DNA of 64,000 nt from assembly GCA_036417435.1 (NCBI GenBank), contig CM070903.1, positions 57,016,001 to 57,080,000 of the forward strand. Direction: 5' to 3'. Shown piece by piece: positions 21,110 to 32,364 of this stretch (position 1 is the first letter of the stretch; every line of letters begins with the position of its first letter). A model generated the notes under the pieces. That model was not told the DNA's origin. It made no database searches and saw only the letters and a program-made list of their open reading frames with translations. Made by a program: the position numbers and the translations under genes. The DNA is from Inia geoffrensis (taxonomy: Eukaryota > Chordata > Mammalia > Artiodactyla > Iniidae).

Positions 21110-21750
21110 CCAAATGTGTGGGAATTTTTCCCACACCAAGCAATTCTGTGACACCAACTGGGAGTCCCGCAATTTAACTCAACCCTGACACTATCAACCT
21201 GTAGATAGAGCCAGATCTATAGTTTATGGGCTCAGTCCCATAAGACTGCTCCCCACCCCAACTTCAAATAGCAAGTCCAGGTTGTCACCTGTGTTTCTGA
21301 CCTATCAGCTATAAATCCCCAAAACCCTCACCTTGGGTTCAATTAATTTGCTAGAGTGGCTCACAGAATTAAGGAAAACAGTATACTTGCTGTTTACTGG
21401 TTTATTATAAAAGGATATGCTAAAAGATACAGATGAACATCCAGATGAAAGAGATGTGCAGGGCAAGCTATGTGGGAAGGGGCACAGAGATTCCATGATC
21501 TCTCCCAGAGCACTGCTCTCCTAGCACTTCCAAGTAGTCACCAACCCAGAATCTCTTCAAACCCATACTTTAGGGATTTTTACAGAGGCATTATCACCTA
21601 TGCATCATGGATCATTAACTTCATTTCTAGCCCCTCTCCTTTCTCTGGAGGAGGGCTGAAAATTCCAAGTTTCTAATCATGGCTTGATCTTTCTGGTGAC
21701 CAGCCTCCATCCAGGAGCCCACCAAGAGTTACCTAATTAGAACAGAAGGA
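21110..21750 (-). repeat. Old ERV-type LTR (family uncertain)
   Basis: Blocks 'gtgacaccaactgggagtcc', 'gtttattataaaaggatatg', 'gatgaacatccagatgaaag' and 'gaccagcctccatccagga' follow the order of a known old mammalian LTR. On the minus strand 'tttatt' becomes AATAAA, which sets the orientation. The family name is not certain. Confidence 0.5.
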
Positions 21751-21939
21751 AGAGACCAATATATATATATTTTTTTTTTTCCTGCTATCTCACACATCCT
21801 AATCACCTATTGCCAGCAGTTCATGATACTTTATATTTAGCTATCTATGGAAGCACACTAAGATACATCATCAACATCATCATCATCGCTGAGCCATAAT
21901 ATAGGAGAGCTGGAGGGATCCACAGATGTGTTCATTTAA

Positions 21940-22085
21940 CAGATATTTATTGATGATGTACTATGTGCAAGGCAACATGCTATCCACTAAGTAATTAAAG
22001 TTGAGCAAGCCATAGTGCCTGACATTAGGGGTTTGCCATCCATGGTGGGAGACAATCAGGCAAGAATATAAGTGCATGTGCTCCA
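21940..22085 (+). repeat. Old mammalian interspersed repeat fragment
   Basis: 'atttattgatgatgtactat' then 'gtgcaaggcaacatgct' and 'gtgggagacaatcaggcaag' match the unnamed family seen at 20060. Confidence 0.5.
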
Positions 22086-22134
22086 GCCCGCTTATTTAAC
22101 ACATGTGGAAAAGAGGATACGAAAATAAGTAGTT

Positions 22135-22675
22135 TATCAAACTCTGATTATGCACTGTTGGTGGGAGTGGAAGCTGATATAACCTTTTTTGGAAGACAAT
22201 TTGGAAATGCCTTTTAAATTTGCAAATGTTCTTATTCTTTAACATAGACATCCTAAACAGAAATTTATCCTTCAGTTTTACTTGCAGAAATTCCAAAAAT
22301 AAGTGTTTGAGAATATTAATGCAGTTTTGATTGTATTAGAGAAACACTGGGAACAATCTAAATGTCTATCAACTGATTGACTGAATGAACTGTAGAATAC
22401 TGCGTAGCAATTTAAAAGATGAAATAGATTCAACATAATGTAAACACAAGAGGTTATTCAAGAGCTATTGGTATGTGAAAAAACACATGGATGGTATAGT
22501 TCTATCTTTGTTTAAAAAGGAAAAAATCACCACAAGTAAATGTTTAGAAAAATAAATAGCAGAGAAATGTATACTCAACTATAAACAGTGGTTAATACAA
22601 TGGTATCAGGAACCTTCTATCTTTTACGTTAATATTTTGTAATGCTGGATTTTTTTTCTCAATAAAAAGTGTGTT
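22135..22675 (+). mobile_element. Old LINE-1 fragment (ORF2 end and 3' UTR)
   Basis: 'gcactgttggtgggagtgg' (22152), 'gggaacaatctaaatgtcta' (22350) and 'tactgcgtagcaatttaaa' (22397) are in the order of the L1 ORF2 C-terminus. It ends in an A/T-rich 3' UTR with AATAAA near 22662. Frames are destroyed. Confidence 0.8.
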
Positions 22676-22689
22676 TGACTAAGCTGATG

Positions 22690-24170
22690 TGATTTATAAA
22701 TGCTGTATCTTTCAAAAAATTTGACATTTCTAGGTTTATACATTTATGAAAGTTATTTAAAAACTGTAAAGGCTTAAATAAATTATGGGATTATTTATTT
22801 ATATTAATGTTAAATAATATTAGACATTATTTTGAGGTACTCTGAAAGAGAATATACTTATACAGAAAAATGATTTTAAAATCATTAAAAATAATATTAA
22901 GAATTAGGATAATGACATAGTTTCCTAGTTTCTTTCAAGAATTCCTGAACTACAGGTCCCTGGAGTCCTGGTCTAGTTCTGTTTCTATGCAGTTATCTCT
23001 TGCCTATGGGTAATCTCTTAAAACTCTTGCTCAAAGGCAAAAACTCTTCTAAGCAACACTAATTCTCATTACAGAAAATGCAAATACTGGAGTGTTCCTA
23101 TGAATGGAAAAGAAAGCTGCTATTATTGCTAATAAGCACTTTTGATGATACACTGTGGAAACTGTAAACTTTATAACGCAAGAAAGTAAAGCTGAAACAA
23201 CCAGTGACTTAGCCTGTCAACACAAAGGCCTCACAGTTATCTAGAACACATAGCTACCATAGCATTTGTCAGCTATTTTTGTACAAAGTAATCATAATCT
23301 TATACAAATAAAATCTTTATATTTGGCTAGAAGAAGATGTAACATGAGGGTCCCCTCTTGCCCAAACAGAAAACTATCAAACTGAGATCAGAAACTCTAT
23401 GTGTAAGAATGAGAGGAATGACTGAACAATTGAAGTTCCCATGCTTCTGGGCAAACTGCAGCCAGGTTCTGAGCTCACTTAAAGAAGAAAAGTTTGCTTG
23501 AATAGCAAAATCAAGTGTAAAACCATCTAACAGGGACTTTAATATATGCTGAATGTTCTCTTTGCAAATTCATAGAATTTACATCATAAATTGAAGAATG
23601 TAAATTTTAAGGAATGTAAAATTTATCAGTCTTCAAATTTGGCTACTTCAGTGTATAGCAGTGAAAAATGAAGATATAATTTTATTCAACTCAGGCTTTG
23701 AATTGCCCATTTGGGTGGCTGAGTATATAAGGGGATGTTAAGATAAAAATTTCTGCTGAGACTTTAAGACAAGAGACGTGAGATAACAAAAACAGGCCAC
23801 TGTGTGTTCTGATATTTACAACTGAAAACACTCCTAAATTATATAGGTGTCTAAATCTTATGTCTCCAGCTTTGAAGGCAAGAATCATGTGCTTGGACTC
23901 ATTCAGTGTTGGACTTCGACTAAGTCATTGACATGACTCCTATTTTCCATTTTCCATGTACATTTCCCTAAATTTACCTTTAGAGAACTGCATGGAAAAC
24001 TCCATTCTAGTGAGCCCTCAGCATACCTTGATGCAGAAATGGGCACCTTACTAGAGGGAGTATGGGAGATAGTTTTTGCTTCCCCACAATGGCTGAGACT
24101 TAGAGGAGTCAAGGACATCTATAAAACGACCATATCCATTTCTCTACTTTCCGACAATAATGACCCAATT
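22690..24170. other. Unassigned AT-rich sequence
   Basis: No gene, RNA or confident repeat. Small open frames (23691-23888, 23903-24118 on the minus strand) look accidental. Confidence 0.5.
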
Positions 24171-24189
24171 TATAAGGCTATATGACACT

Positions 24190-24400
24190 TTCAGTGTGCT
24201 ATTTGTTCCAAGTTTAATTGTTATAACAACGTAATGACATCAATACTTTTAATTCCCCCATTTTACAATGATAAAACTGAGGCACAGAGATGTTAAGAAA
24301 CTTGCCTGAGGTCACACAGTCAATAAGTATTAGCAATGACATTCGAATCTAGGCACTTTGAAACTGGATGCTAAGTTCGGACAGTTACAGAAACACTTCT
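24190..24400 (-). repeat. MIR SINE
   Basis: Clear reverse-complement MIR core: 'ccattttacaatgataaaac', 'tgaggcacagagatgttaag', 'ttgcctgaggtcacacagtc', 'cattcgaatctaggcac'. This is among the best-kept MIRs in the window. Confidence 0.85.
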
Positions 24401-24496
24401 CCTTTGCAGCCTCCAGTTTTGGGTAACTAGTTTAACCAATATTTCCTTCCACCCAAAAATACATATTGAACAGTATTTTATTAAGACAATCTACAG

Positions 24497-24861
24497 GGAC
24501 TTTCCTGTTGGTGCAGTGGTTAAGAAACTGCCTGCCAATGCAGGGGTGACAGGTTCGATCCCTGGTCCAGGAAGATCCCACATGCTGTGGAGCAACTAAG
24601 CCCAGGCTCCACAACTACTGAGCCTGTGCTCTAGAGCCCGCCCACCACAACTACTCAGCCCATACGTCACAACTACTGAGCCCGCATGCCACAGCTACTG
24701 AAGCCCATGAGCCTAGAGCCCGTGCTCCACAACAAGAGAAGCCACTGCAATGAGAAGCCCGCGCACCGCAATAAAGAGTAGCGCCCACTCGCCACCACTA
24801 AAGAAAGCCCGTGGGCAGCAACAAAGACCCAAAGCAGCCAAAAAATTTAAAAAAAGAAAAA
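24497..24861 (+). mobile_element. Long CHR-type SINE (about 365 bp)
   Basis: tRNA-like head at 24497, then several 'cacaactactgagcc' units, then 'agagaagccactgcaatgag' and an A-rich tail. Near-perfect 13-base repeats 'agacaatctacag' (24484-24496) and 'agaaaatctacag' (24862-24874) bound it. Confidence 0.96.
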
Positions 24862-24879
24862 AGAAAATCTACAGCACAC

Positions 24880-25263
24880 ATTCAAAAAAAAAGAATTAGG
24901 GAGCATTTGTACATGATATATTTGCTAAATATTGTGATCAGTGTTGTTCAAAACATAATTTGACATTACATTTTACAGTTATTTTGATGAGCTTTCATGA
25001 CGTTATAGCATCACCTTAAGAAGTACATCACTTGTGAGAGAAATATAATAAAACCTGTTTTATCTTTATTCTGCCTATAACTAAATTTTTACCTTAGGAT
25101 AATTTAAAGGGTCATAAATATTGTCTAGAAACACAGAAAATACAATTATTAATGAATAATGGAATCTAAGAGCAAGTATCCACATATATGAAGGGAAATC
25201 CTAATTATCTGTGACATTTTTCAGGGTTCTATCATTATTTTAGCATTTTTCCCATAGTCTATT
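24880..25263. other. Unassigned AT-rich sequence
   Basis: Nothing recognised between the SINE and the young L1 tail. Confidence 0.5.
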
Positions 25264-25279
25264 AAAAATTGTTCAATGT

Positions 25280-26208
25280 GCCAACAAACACATGAAAGAA
25301 TGCTCAACATCATTAATCATTAAAGAAATGCAAATCAAAACTACAGTGAGATATCTCACACCAGTCAGAATGGCCAGCATCAAAAAATCTAGAAACAATA
25401 AATGCTGGGGAGGGTGTGGAGAAAAGGGAGCACTCTTGCACTGCTGGTGGGAATGTGAATTGGTACAGCCACTATGGAGAACAGTATGGAGGTTCCTTAA
25501 AAAACTACAAATAGAACTACCATATGACCCAGCAACCCCACTACTGGGCATATACCCTGAGAAAACCATAATTCAGAAAGAGTCATGTACCAAAATGTTC
25601 ACTGCAGCTCTATTTACAATAGCCCGGAGATGGAAACAACCTAAGTGCCCATCAACAGATGAATGGATAAAGAAGATGTGGCACATATATACAATGGAAT
25701 ATTACTCAGCCATAAAAAGAAACGAAATTGAGTTATTTGTAGTGAGGTGGATGGACCTAGAGTCTGTCATACACAGTGAAATAAGTCAGAAAGAGAAAGA
25801 CAAATACTGTATGCTAACACATATATATGGAATCTAAGAAAAAAAAAATGTCATGAAGAACCTAGGGGTAAGACAGGAATAAAGACACAGACCTACTAGA
25901 GAATGGACTTGAGGATATGGGGAGGCGGAAGGGTGTGAGCTGTGACAAAGCGAGAGAGTGGCATGGACATATATACACTACCAAACGTAAAATAGATAGC
26001 TAGTGGGAAGCAGCCGCAGAGCACAGGAGGTCAACTCAGTGCTTTGTGACTACCTAGTGGGGTGGGATAGGGAGGGTGGGAGGGAGAGAGACACAAGAGG
26101 GAAGAAATATGGGAACATATGTATATGTATAACTGATTCACTTTGTTATAAAGCAGAAACGAACACACCATTGTAAAGCAATTATACCCCAATAAAGATG
26201 TTTAAAAT
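25280..26208 (+). mobile_element. Young 5'-truncated LINE-1 (about 930 bp)
   Basis: This is only the last part of ORF2, the 3' UTR and a short A-rich tail with 'ccccaataaagatg'. Direct repeats 'aaaaattgttcaatgt' are perfect over 16 bases (25264-25279 and 26209-26224). The ORF2 tail is still open and the 3' UTR resembles that at 57190-57545 closely, so this is a recent insertion of an active cetacean L1 lineage. Confidence 0.95.
25292..25837 (+). pseudogene. LINE-1 ORF2 C-terminal fragment, still open
   Basis: 181 codons of the cysteine-rich C-terminal part of ORF2p ('[19 protein letters not shown]', then '[19 protein letters not shown]'). There is no endonuclease or RT, so it has no enzyme activity. 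The ATG is internal to ORF2 and is not a true start. Confidence 0.9.
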
Positions 26209-26224
26209 AAAAATTGTTCAATGT

Positions 26225-27390
26225 CACAAACAAAATCTTTACACTGAGAGTCTCAAATTTTCTGAATTTAGAAAAAGTACTAAACATACACCAAGAAGCC
26301 AGAGAAGCCAGCTTTACCCTAAACTAACAATATCACATTTGGAAAATCAGTTGTTTTCTGATTCAATCTGGAAAGTTAGGATAATGACTCAGCTTCTTTA
26401 AAAATAAACCAGAAGCCTGGTGGCTGTCAGGAAACGTTAGTGGTTACATGATAGATGGGAGGAACTTAGTGTGCATAGAATTGTGTCCTTTCCTCCAGCT
26501 TTGGTCTGTATGCTGTTTTCCTGTTCAGGAGTGTGGGAGTTTAAAAGAAACCTCCTTAAAAGGAACACAAAGACTCTATTCCTCTATGCATGATATTGAG
26601 GAAAAAAAAGTTCCAATAAGCCAAAGAGCTTTGGTTATGTGGAACTGAGGCCAGTGGGTTCAAGAGTCATTGGTAAATGGCCTTCTGAACTAGGATGAGG
26701 CAAGAAAATAAATGCTGCCCCTGATTCTGGACCCTAGGAAATAATAAAATTCCTTCACTGCCTTCCACGCACATCGTAGCTGACTCTGTTCATATCAAAT
26801 GTTCATTTTCCATATAAAACATTCCAATTATAATTTTGAAAAGAGGGTCCCCCTCAAAATGGGTATTCCTAGCCTCCCGTGCAGCTAGAAGTGGCCACAT
26901 GTACAGTTTTGATCAACGATACACAGGCAGAAATCTGTTGGGTCTTTCTGGTAAAGTTTTATTTTCCTGGCATAGACATGAGTCTTCCTTGCTGTTGCAC
27001 CTTTTGCTTCTTTGTCCCACCTAGAACGCAGGTATGAAGTTGGACTGTGACTATGAAATAATACTGGGGTAACGCTGCTTACTAAGGACATTGGAATAAA
27101 AAGAGGAAGGCAGACTCGGATGTGGAGGACTCAGCCCTCAGCTGCCTATATCTAGATTCTCATTTAAGAGGGAAAAATATTTCTGTTTTAGAAACCGCTG
27201 TGGTCGGGCTTCCGTTACCTGCAGCTGAAGGGCATCCTTAATGATATATCCTTAAGTGGGATCAGCCTCCAGTGAAATTGTAAAGAAGACAGTTTTCAAT
27301 ATCGACAATCATTTCCCTTCTCACCCTCTGTGCCTCTGTTCATGCCATTTCTTCCATCTGGATATCTCTGTCCTCTGACCATCTCTGCTA
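26225..27390. other. Unassigned sequence
   Basis: No gene or repeat recognised. Open frames up to 68 codons (26448-26648, 26836-27024) have no known domain. Confidence 0.5.
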
Positions 27391-27394
27391 GCAT

Positions 27395-27650
27395 GCATTC
27401 ATTTATTTAGTGTAGCAAATGTGTGCCAGGATATGTGCTATTAAAAATCACATACATACACTCAAAGTCTGGACAAAGTCTAATGAGGGAAGTAAGATGT
27501 GCAAATAAATCCTCAAGATTAAAGGTGCTAATTGCTGAAATAGAGAAATCTCAAAGTCTCAGGTCACAGAAGACTGGGCAGCCAGCAACAGCGGGTCAGA
27601 GACGGCTTCCCAGTGGAAATGGTGATTGACCTGGCTCTTAAAGAATCAGC
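27395..27650 (+). repeat. Old mammalian interspersed repeat fragment
   Basis: 'tttatttagtgtagcaaatg', 'tgtgccaggatatgtgct' and later 'gacggcttcccagtgg' match the same unnamed family as 20060-20365. Confidence 0.45.
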
Positions 27651-27734
27651 TGAAATTAAAAAAAAAAAAATCTTTCACAAAGCAGCCCTGCAATGGCCTC
27701 CATCAGAAAAGATTTTTCCTACAGAACCTTATTT

Positions 27735-27900
27735 GTCTTTGATAACATCAATTCCTTTCTTCCCTGAAGGTTGTTTAAGATTGTGTCTTCCCTCCTTTAC
27801 AGGAGGGAAGAAGGCAGGGACTACATCTGACTCTACCTCTTAGTCTCCCATGGTGCCTGGTTCAGCTTAGATCCATGGTAAATATTAGTTGAATGGCATT
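27735..27900 (+). repeat. LINE-2 3' end fragment
   Basis: 'gaaggcagggactacatctg', 'ctcccatggtgcctggttca' and 'taaatattagttgaatgg' follow the L2 3' end consensus order. Confidence 0.65.
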
Positions 27901-28214
27901 ACTGATCTTCCCATGACTTTAGACACCCAGTGCCTTAGCTGCAACTTCCCTGAGATTAGGCTTTTTCGTCGGATGAAGCCATCTAACAGACATTTGTTAA
28001 GTTAATAAAATTTGTCAAACTAGGAGAAAAGTTTAAGAAAATACAAAGCATTTTTGTAGCATATAAATATTTAGAAAAGTGTTATCTGTTGGCTGACTAT
28101 ATATACTCTATCCTGAAGAGAATTGGACAGGGGGCAGGGAGACAGAAGACCCAGCTGGGTAAGGGCTCTGCTGAAAAGAGTCAGACTGGAATGGCAGTGT
28201 ATCCTTTTCCTGTA

Positions 28215-28685
28215 ATCCTTTTCCTTTTCTTATGGTAATAAGAAATTCCCACAGACTGGGTGTCTTAAAACAATAGGAACTTTTTTTTTTTACAGTTCTG
28301 TAGGGCAGAAGTCTGAAATCAATGCCTCAGCAGGGTTTGTTCCTTCCGGAGGCACTTGGGAGAAACTGTCCTATGACTCTCTTCTAGTTTCTGGTGGCTG
28401 CTGGCAATTCTTGGTATTTTTTGGCTTGTATGTGCATTGCTCCAATCTCTGCCTCCATCATCACATGACCTTCTCCCCTGTGTGTCTCCTCTCTTTCTCT
28501 TCTATTCTCTTCTAACTACACTTGTCATCGAAATTAGGGCCCCCTAGAATCCAGGATGATCTCATCTCGAGATCCTTCACTTAGTTACAACTCCGAAGAC
28601 CTTTTTTACAAATAAGATCACATTTACAGGCCCCAAGTGGAAATATCTTTCAGGGGGACACGATTCAACCCACTACAACTGTTGC
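28215..28685 (+). repeat. Old LTR-type repeat (family uncertain)
   Basis: 'actgggtgtcttaaaacaat', 'tacagttctgtagggcagaa', 'ctccaatctctgcctccatc', 'aaataagatcacatttacag' and 'cgattcaacccactacaa' follow a very common mammalian repeat. It is related in plan to 37860-38280. I do not name the family. Confidence 0.6.
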
Positions 28686-29053
28686 TGCCTTCCCTCCCCA
28701 CAAGAAAGGATTAACAAGACTGGCTGGGAAGCAAGGTTTTTTCTTCAAAAATCATGTTTCAAGGCTCTTAAAGGAAAAACTAGAAGGCTCCTAGGATGTA
28801 ACAAAGAAACAGAACCATTTTGGAAATGGATGCCTAGCCCCGTATTAGGTCTCATTTCTGTAGAAACTCAACCAGGCAAGATTCTTTATTCCAGAGACTA
28901 ATTTTCTCTATCCAAATTTATTTCACCTCCACAGCTAAGCCCCACAGACATAAATAGGCTATGGGAAAATTATCTCCTGCCCAAGTACAAACTTGATGTC
29001 ACTCTTTCATTTTTTAACAGAAGGAACTTTTTACACTAAAGTTCTCAGACCTG

Positions 29054-29352
29054 GGACTTCCCTGGTGGTGCAGTGGTTAAGAATCCTCCTGCCAATGCAG
29101 GGGACACAGGTTTGAGCCCTGGTCGGGGAAGATCTCACATGTCGTGGAGCAACTAAGCCTGTGCACCGCAACTACTGAAGCCCCCGTGCCTAGACCCCGT
29201 GCTCCGCAACAAGAGAAGCCACTGCAATGAGAAGCCCACATACCGCAACGAAGAGTAGCCCCCGCTCGCTGCAACTAGAGAAAGCCTGCTCGCAGCAACA
29301 AAGACCCAACGCAGCCAAAAATTTAAAAATTAATTAAGTAATTAAAAAAAAA
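29054..29352 (+). mobile_element. Long CHR-type SINE (about 300 bp)
   Basis: Perfect 17-base repeats 'taaagttctcagacctg' lie at 29037-29053 and 29353-29369. Head 'ggacttccctggtggtgcag', body with 'caagagaagccactgcaatg', then a TTAA-rich A tail. Confidence 0.97.
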
Positions 29353-29707
29353 TAAAGTTCTCAGACCTGAATCTGGGGGCAGTTGCTTAAATCTAAGTCT
29401 GTGGGCTTATAGTCTTGGATCTGTGTTACTACCATCCTGTGGCAACACTTCTATAATAGCACGAGACACAGTTTTCTACGTATGTTATAACTTTATTTAA
29501 TAGGTCACCTCTGCTGTATGACTTTTCCTTATTAAAAATAAATTCTGTAACATAAAAGCTATGAAATTACAGAGTTCTTCAGAGAAAGAATGATTCTCCT
29601 CAAAGGGCTTTTAGTAAAAGAGAACACATTTTCCTACAACAAACTTGACTATAACCCACAATATATGTTTATTATGAAGAAGATTATATTAAGAATTCAG
29701 TCTCTGG

Positions 29708-29831
29708 GGAATTCCCTGGTGGTCCAGTGGTTAGGACTGGGCACTTTCACTTCCGGGGCTGGGTTCAGTCCCTGGCCAGGGAACTAAGATCCCACAAACC
29801 GGGCAGGGTGGTCAAAAATAAATATATAAAT
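29708..29831 (+). mobile_element. Short CHR-type SINE
   Basis: Short form with head 'ggggaattccctggtggtcc' and a tail of ATAAAT units. Imperfect flanks 'aagaattcagtctctg' (left, about 29692-29707) and 'aagaatgtggtctctg' (right, about 29833-29848) fit a target-site duplication. Confidence 0.93.
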
Positions 29832-29849
29832 AAAGAATGTGGTCTCTGA

Positions 29850-30945
29850 GCAGTCTCTGACTTTACCACGAAGACACAACTGCAAATAGCACTGAAAGCT
29901 ATATTATGATATTTACCAGCTGAATTTTCTTACGTGCAGGTAACCTATTTTTCCAGTTAGGTCTGGCTATGGTCACATCATCACCCTCTGAGATTACATC
30001 AATTGACAGACACTTATTTTTATAAAGGTTAAATACAAAACTCTCAAACGTTCCACCAATTCTTTTAAAAACTTTCCCACATCAAAGCAAGGGTTTTGGC
30101 ATCAACACTGAGAACCCAGTGTTGAGGACTGAATTGTTTATGTTAATGTCGTTGTTTAACCTCTCTTCTGCCTAATTTTATTCTTTTTAACGTACATTCT
30201 AATGCCAAATACTTCTATATGGTTTATTACGAAAATAAGTAATCACTTGACCCCTCCATTATCTTCCACAGAGGTAACCATTCCCAACAATTTTGGCTCT
30301 TTCTTTTAGCATTTAACTCCTTATCTCTAAATAATATATTTATAATGCTACTTAATTTTTTCAGTTTTAGTCATTTTTAATGAATTTCCTATGTATAATA
30401 GAACATGAGAATTTAGTTCCCTTTCATGCTTATCCCTTCCCAAAGCACAGACTTTTCCCTTTCTTTAATCCTTCCAGGAGAGTTAACTATAATTTTAATT
30501 AAATAAAACAGTATTTGCATTATTATGACTGTGTGAACACCATCTACAGCTGCACCATGATGCTCTTTTTTTACATCTTTTAATTTTACCTCTATTTAAT
30601 AACTATCCCTTTTTAATTAACCTGGATTTCTGTGTACCTATCAGACTCATTTTCCTTGGTAGGAGTACATTCCACCAGATTCATCTTCTTGCAGCGCTCT
30701 GCCCTCCTGGTCCACTCTGGACTGCTCATCCCTGGGCCTGTTGCCCAGCCATCATCATAGCGTCTCCCTTATCCATCTTCCAGGAGACTTCCTTTTCCTC
30801 TCACTTGCGTCGGATCTACTGGATCTCATGTTTTTCTCCTTCTTAGCTTATTTTCTCCTTTTGGAATAGAACATTCTCCCATAGCTTCCTAAGAAATGCT
30901 ACACTGTAGGTTAATTTTGTAGGAACACCTCATTTCTGGAAATGA
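29850..30945. other. Mostly unassigned; possible old L1 3' piece
   Basis: 30230-30520 weakly recalls antisense 3' sequence of old L1s ('cacagaggtaaccattccca'), but not enough to call. The rest is unassigned. Confidence 0.35.
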
Positions 30946-30949
30946 ATGC

Positions 30950-31085
30950 TTTATTTGTTCACTAGACAAGTCTTGGTATATCTCTCAAGACAGGTCAATT
31001 TTCACCTTCTTCAGAAAAATTTTTCTAACTGTCTCAGGCAAAATTAAGCTCTTCTACCTATGCACATCCATAACACTTCATTTAT
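30950..31085 (+). repeat. LINE-2 fragment
   Basis: 'caagacaggtcaattttcac', 'ttcttcagaaaaatttttc' and 'tccataacacttcattta' fit the L2 region just before its 3' end. Confidence 0.5.
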
Positions 31086-31640
31086 TAATTTATTCATTTA
31101 TCTATCCATTCACTTCTTCACTCATACATTCAGCAAATACTGATTGAGTGCTCTTATGAGCTAAGCAGTGGGATAGGCACAAAGATGAAGAGAACAAACT
31201 TGATGTGAGTTTGTTCATGCAGGACAGGCCAGGAAAAAAGACTGAGAAAGAGTGACCAGTGAGAAAGGAGGCCAATCAGGCAAGGATGATGTTACAAAGA
31301 AAGGAAGGAGAGTTTCGTGAAGAAAATAATAATCAACTTCGCTAGATTATGTTGAGAGGTATAGTAAGATAAGAAGCAGAAATATCTATTGGAGATGACA
31401 ATAAAGACATCACTGATGGCTTTGGCAAAGGCAGTTTCTGTGGGAATACTGGGCAGGAAACCTGACTGGAGTGAGATGAGAGGAGAAATCAAGGAAGTAG
31501 AGATAGTAAGCATAGGCAGCTCTTTGGCGGAATTTTTTTTTTTTCTGGCAAGTGGAGCAGAAAAATGGAGTGGAAATTAGGAGACGAATGTGCAGTTTAG
31601 AGAGGGCTTTAAATCATGAAAGGAACTGTGGCGTGCTGAA
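31085..31640 (+). repeat. Old mammalian interspersed repeat (longest copy of the unnamed family)
   Basis: 'attcagcaaatactgattga' leads to 'gagctaagcagtgggatagg', and further on 'gcaaaggcagtttctgtggg', 'caggaaacctgactggagtg' and 'gagggctttaaatcatgaa'. The order suggests a single old element of at least 550 bases. Confidence 0.5.
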
Positions 31641-31836
31641 TGCTCCTGAAACTGATCTGACAGTTTCTGAACTGACACAGCCAGAGAGGCTAACACGTAG
31701 GAAGACCAAGATGTAGCTCTTGGTCTCTGGCACTCTCTGTTTAACCTTATCCAACTACCTTTGGTAATTTTTTCTTATTTTGTTCATTGTTCCAAATTAA
31801 TGATAAGAAGAACATTTAATAGATTTCTCAGTATCT

Positions 31837-31963
31837 GGGAATTCCCTGGTGGTGCAGTGGTTGGGACTCTGCGCTGTCACTATGGAGGACCCAGGTTCAA
31901 TCCTGGTCAGGGAACTAAGATCCCACAAGCCTCGCCATGCAGCCAAAAACCACCACCACCAAC
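31837..31963 (+). mobile_element. Short CHR-type SINE
   Basis: Direct repeats 'atagatttctcagtatct' (31819-31836) and 'atagatttctaggtatct' (31964-31981) differ at two bases. The tail carries CCA units instead of a plain A run. Confidence 0.94.
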
Positions 31964-32199
31964 ATAGATTTCTAGGTATCTAAATTAGGTTCATTTTTAC
32001 TAATTCAACCTTCAGTTTTGTTTTGTTTTATTTTTCTTGTCTCTGTCATGGCTCATAACTGAAAAAACAAAATTCCCAGGCTGCTGAGAAGTTATCCTTA
32101 GGATAAAGTTCTGACACTACTTGAAAATTATTTTAATTTGGAAAAATTACACAAGTTGTTTTTGGTACAGTTTCATGAAAATCTGTTTAATAGTAATAC

Positions 32200-32315
32200 C
32201 CAATCCACAAACTGTTTTAAAGATTAAATGAAACACTAGTAAAGCATATAGAATAATGCCTGATACACATTAGAGACTTCGATAAACGTTAGCTGTTGTT
32301 GTAACTACTGTTGTC
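32200..32315 (+). repeat. MIR SINE 3' part
   Basis: 'aaagattaaatgaaacacta', 'gaataatgcctgatacacat' and 'gataaacgttagctgttgtt' match the MIR 3' half, followed by ATC/TCA-rich simple sequence to about 32362. Confidence 0.7.
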
Positions 32316-32364
32316 ACCATCATTTTATTTTCATCATGGTTGTCATCACCATCATCATCATTTG

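Noticed and set aside
24497..24861. Tandem 'cacaactactgagcc' units as a CRISPR-like or satellite array
   Set aside because: They are the internal units of the long CHR-type SINE and are found in many other copies here.
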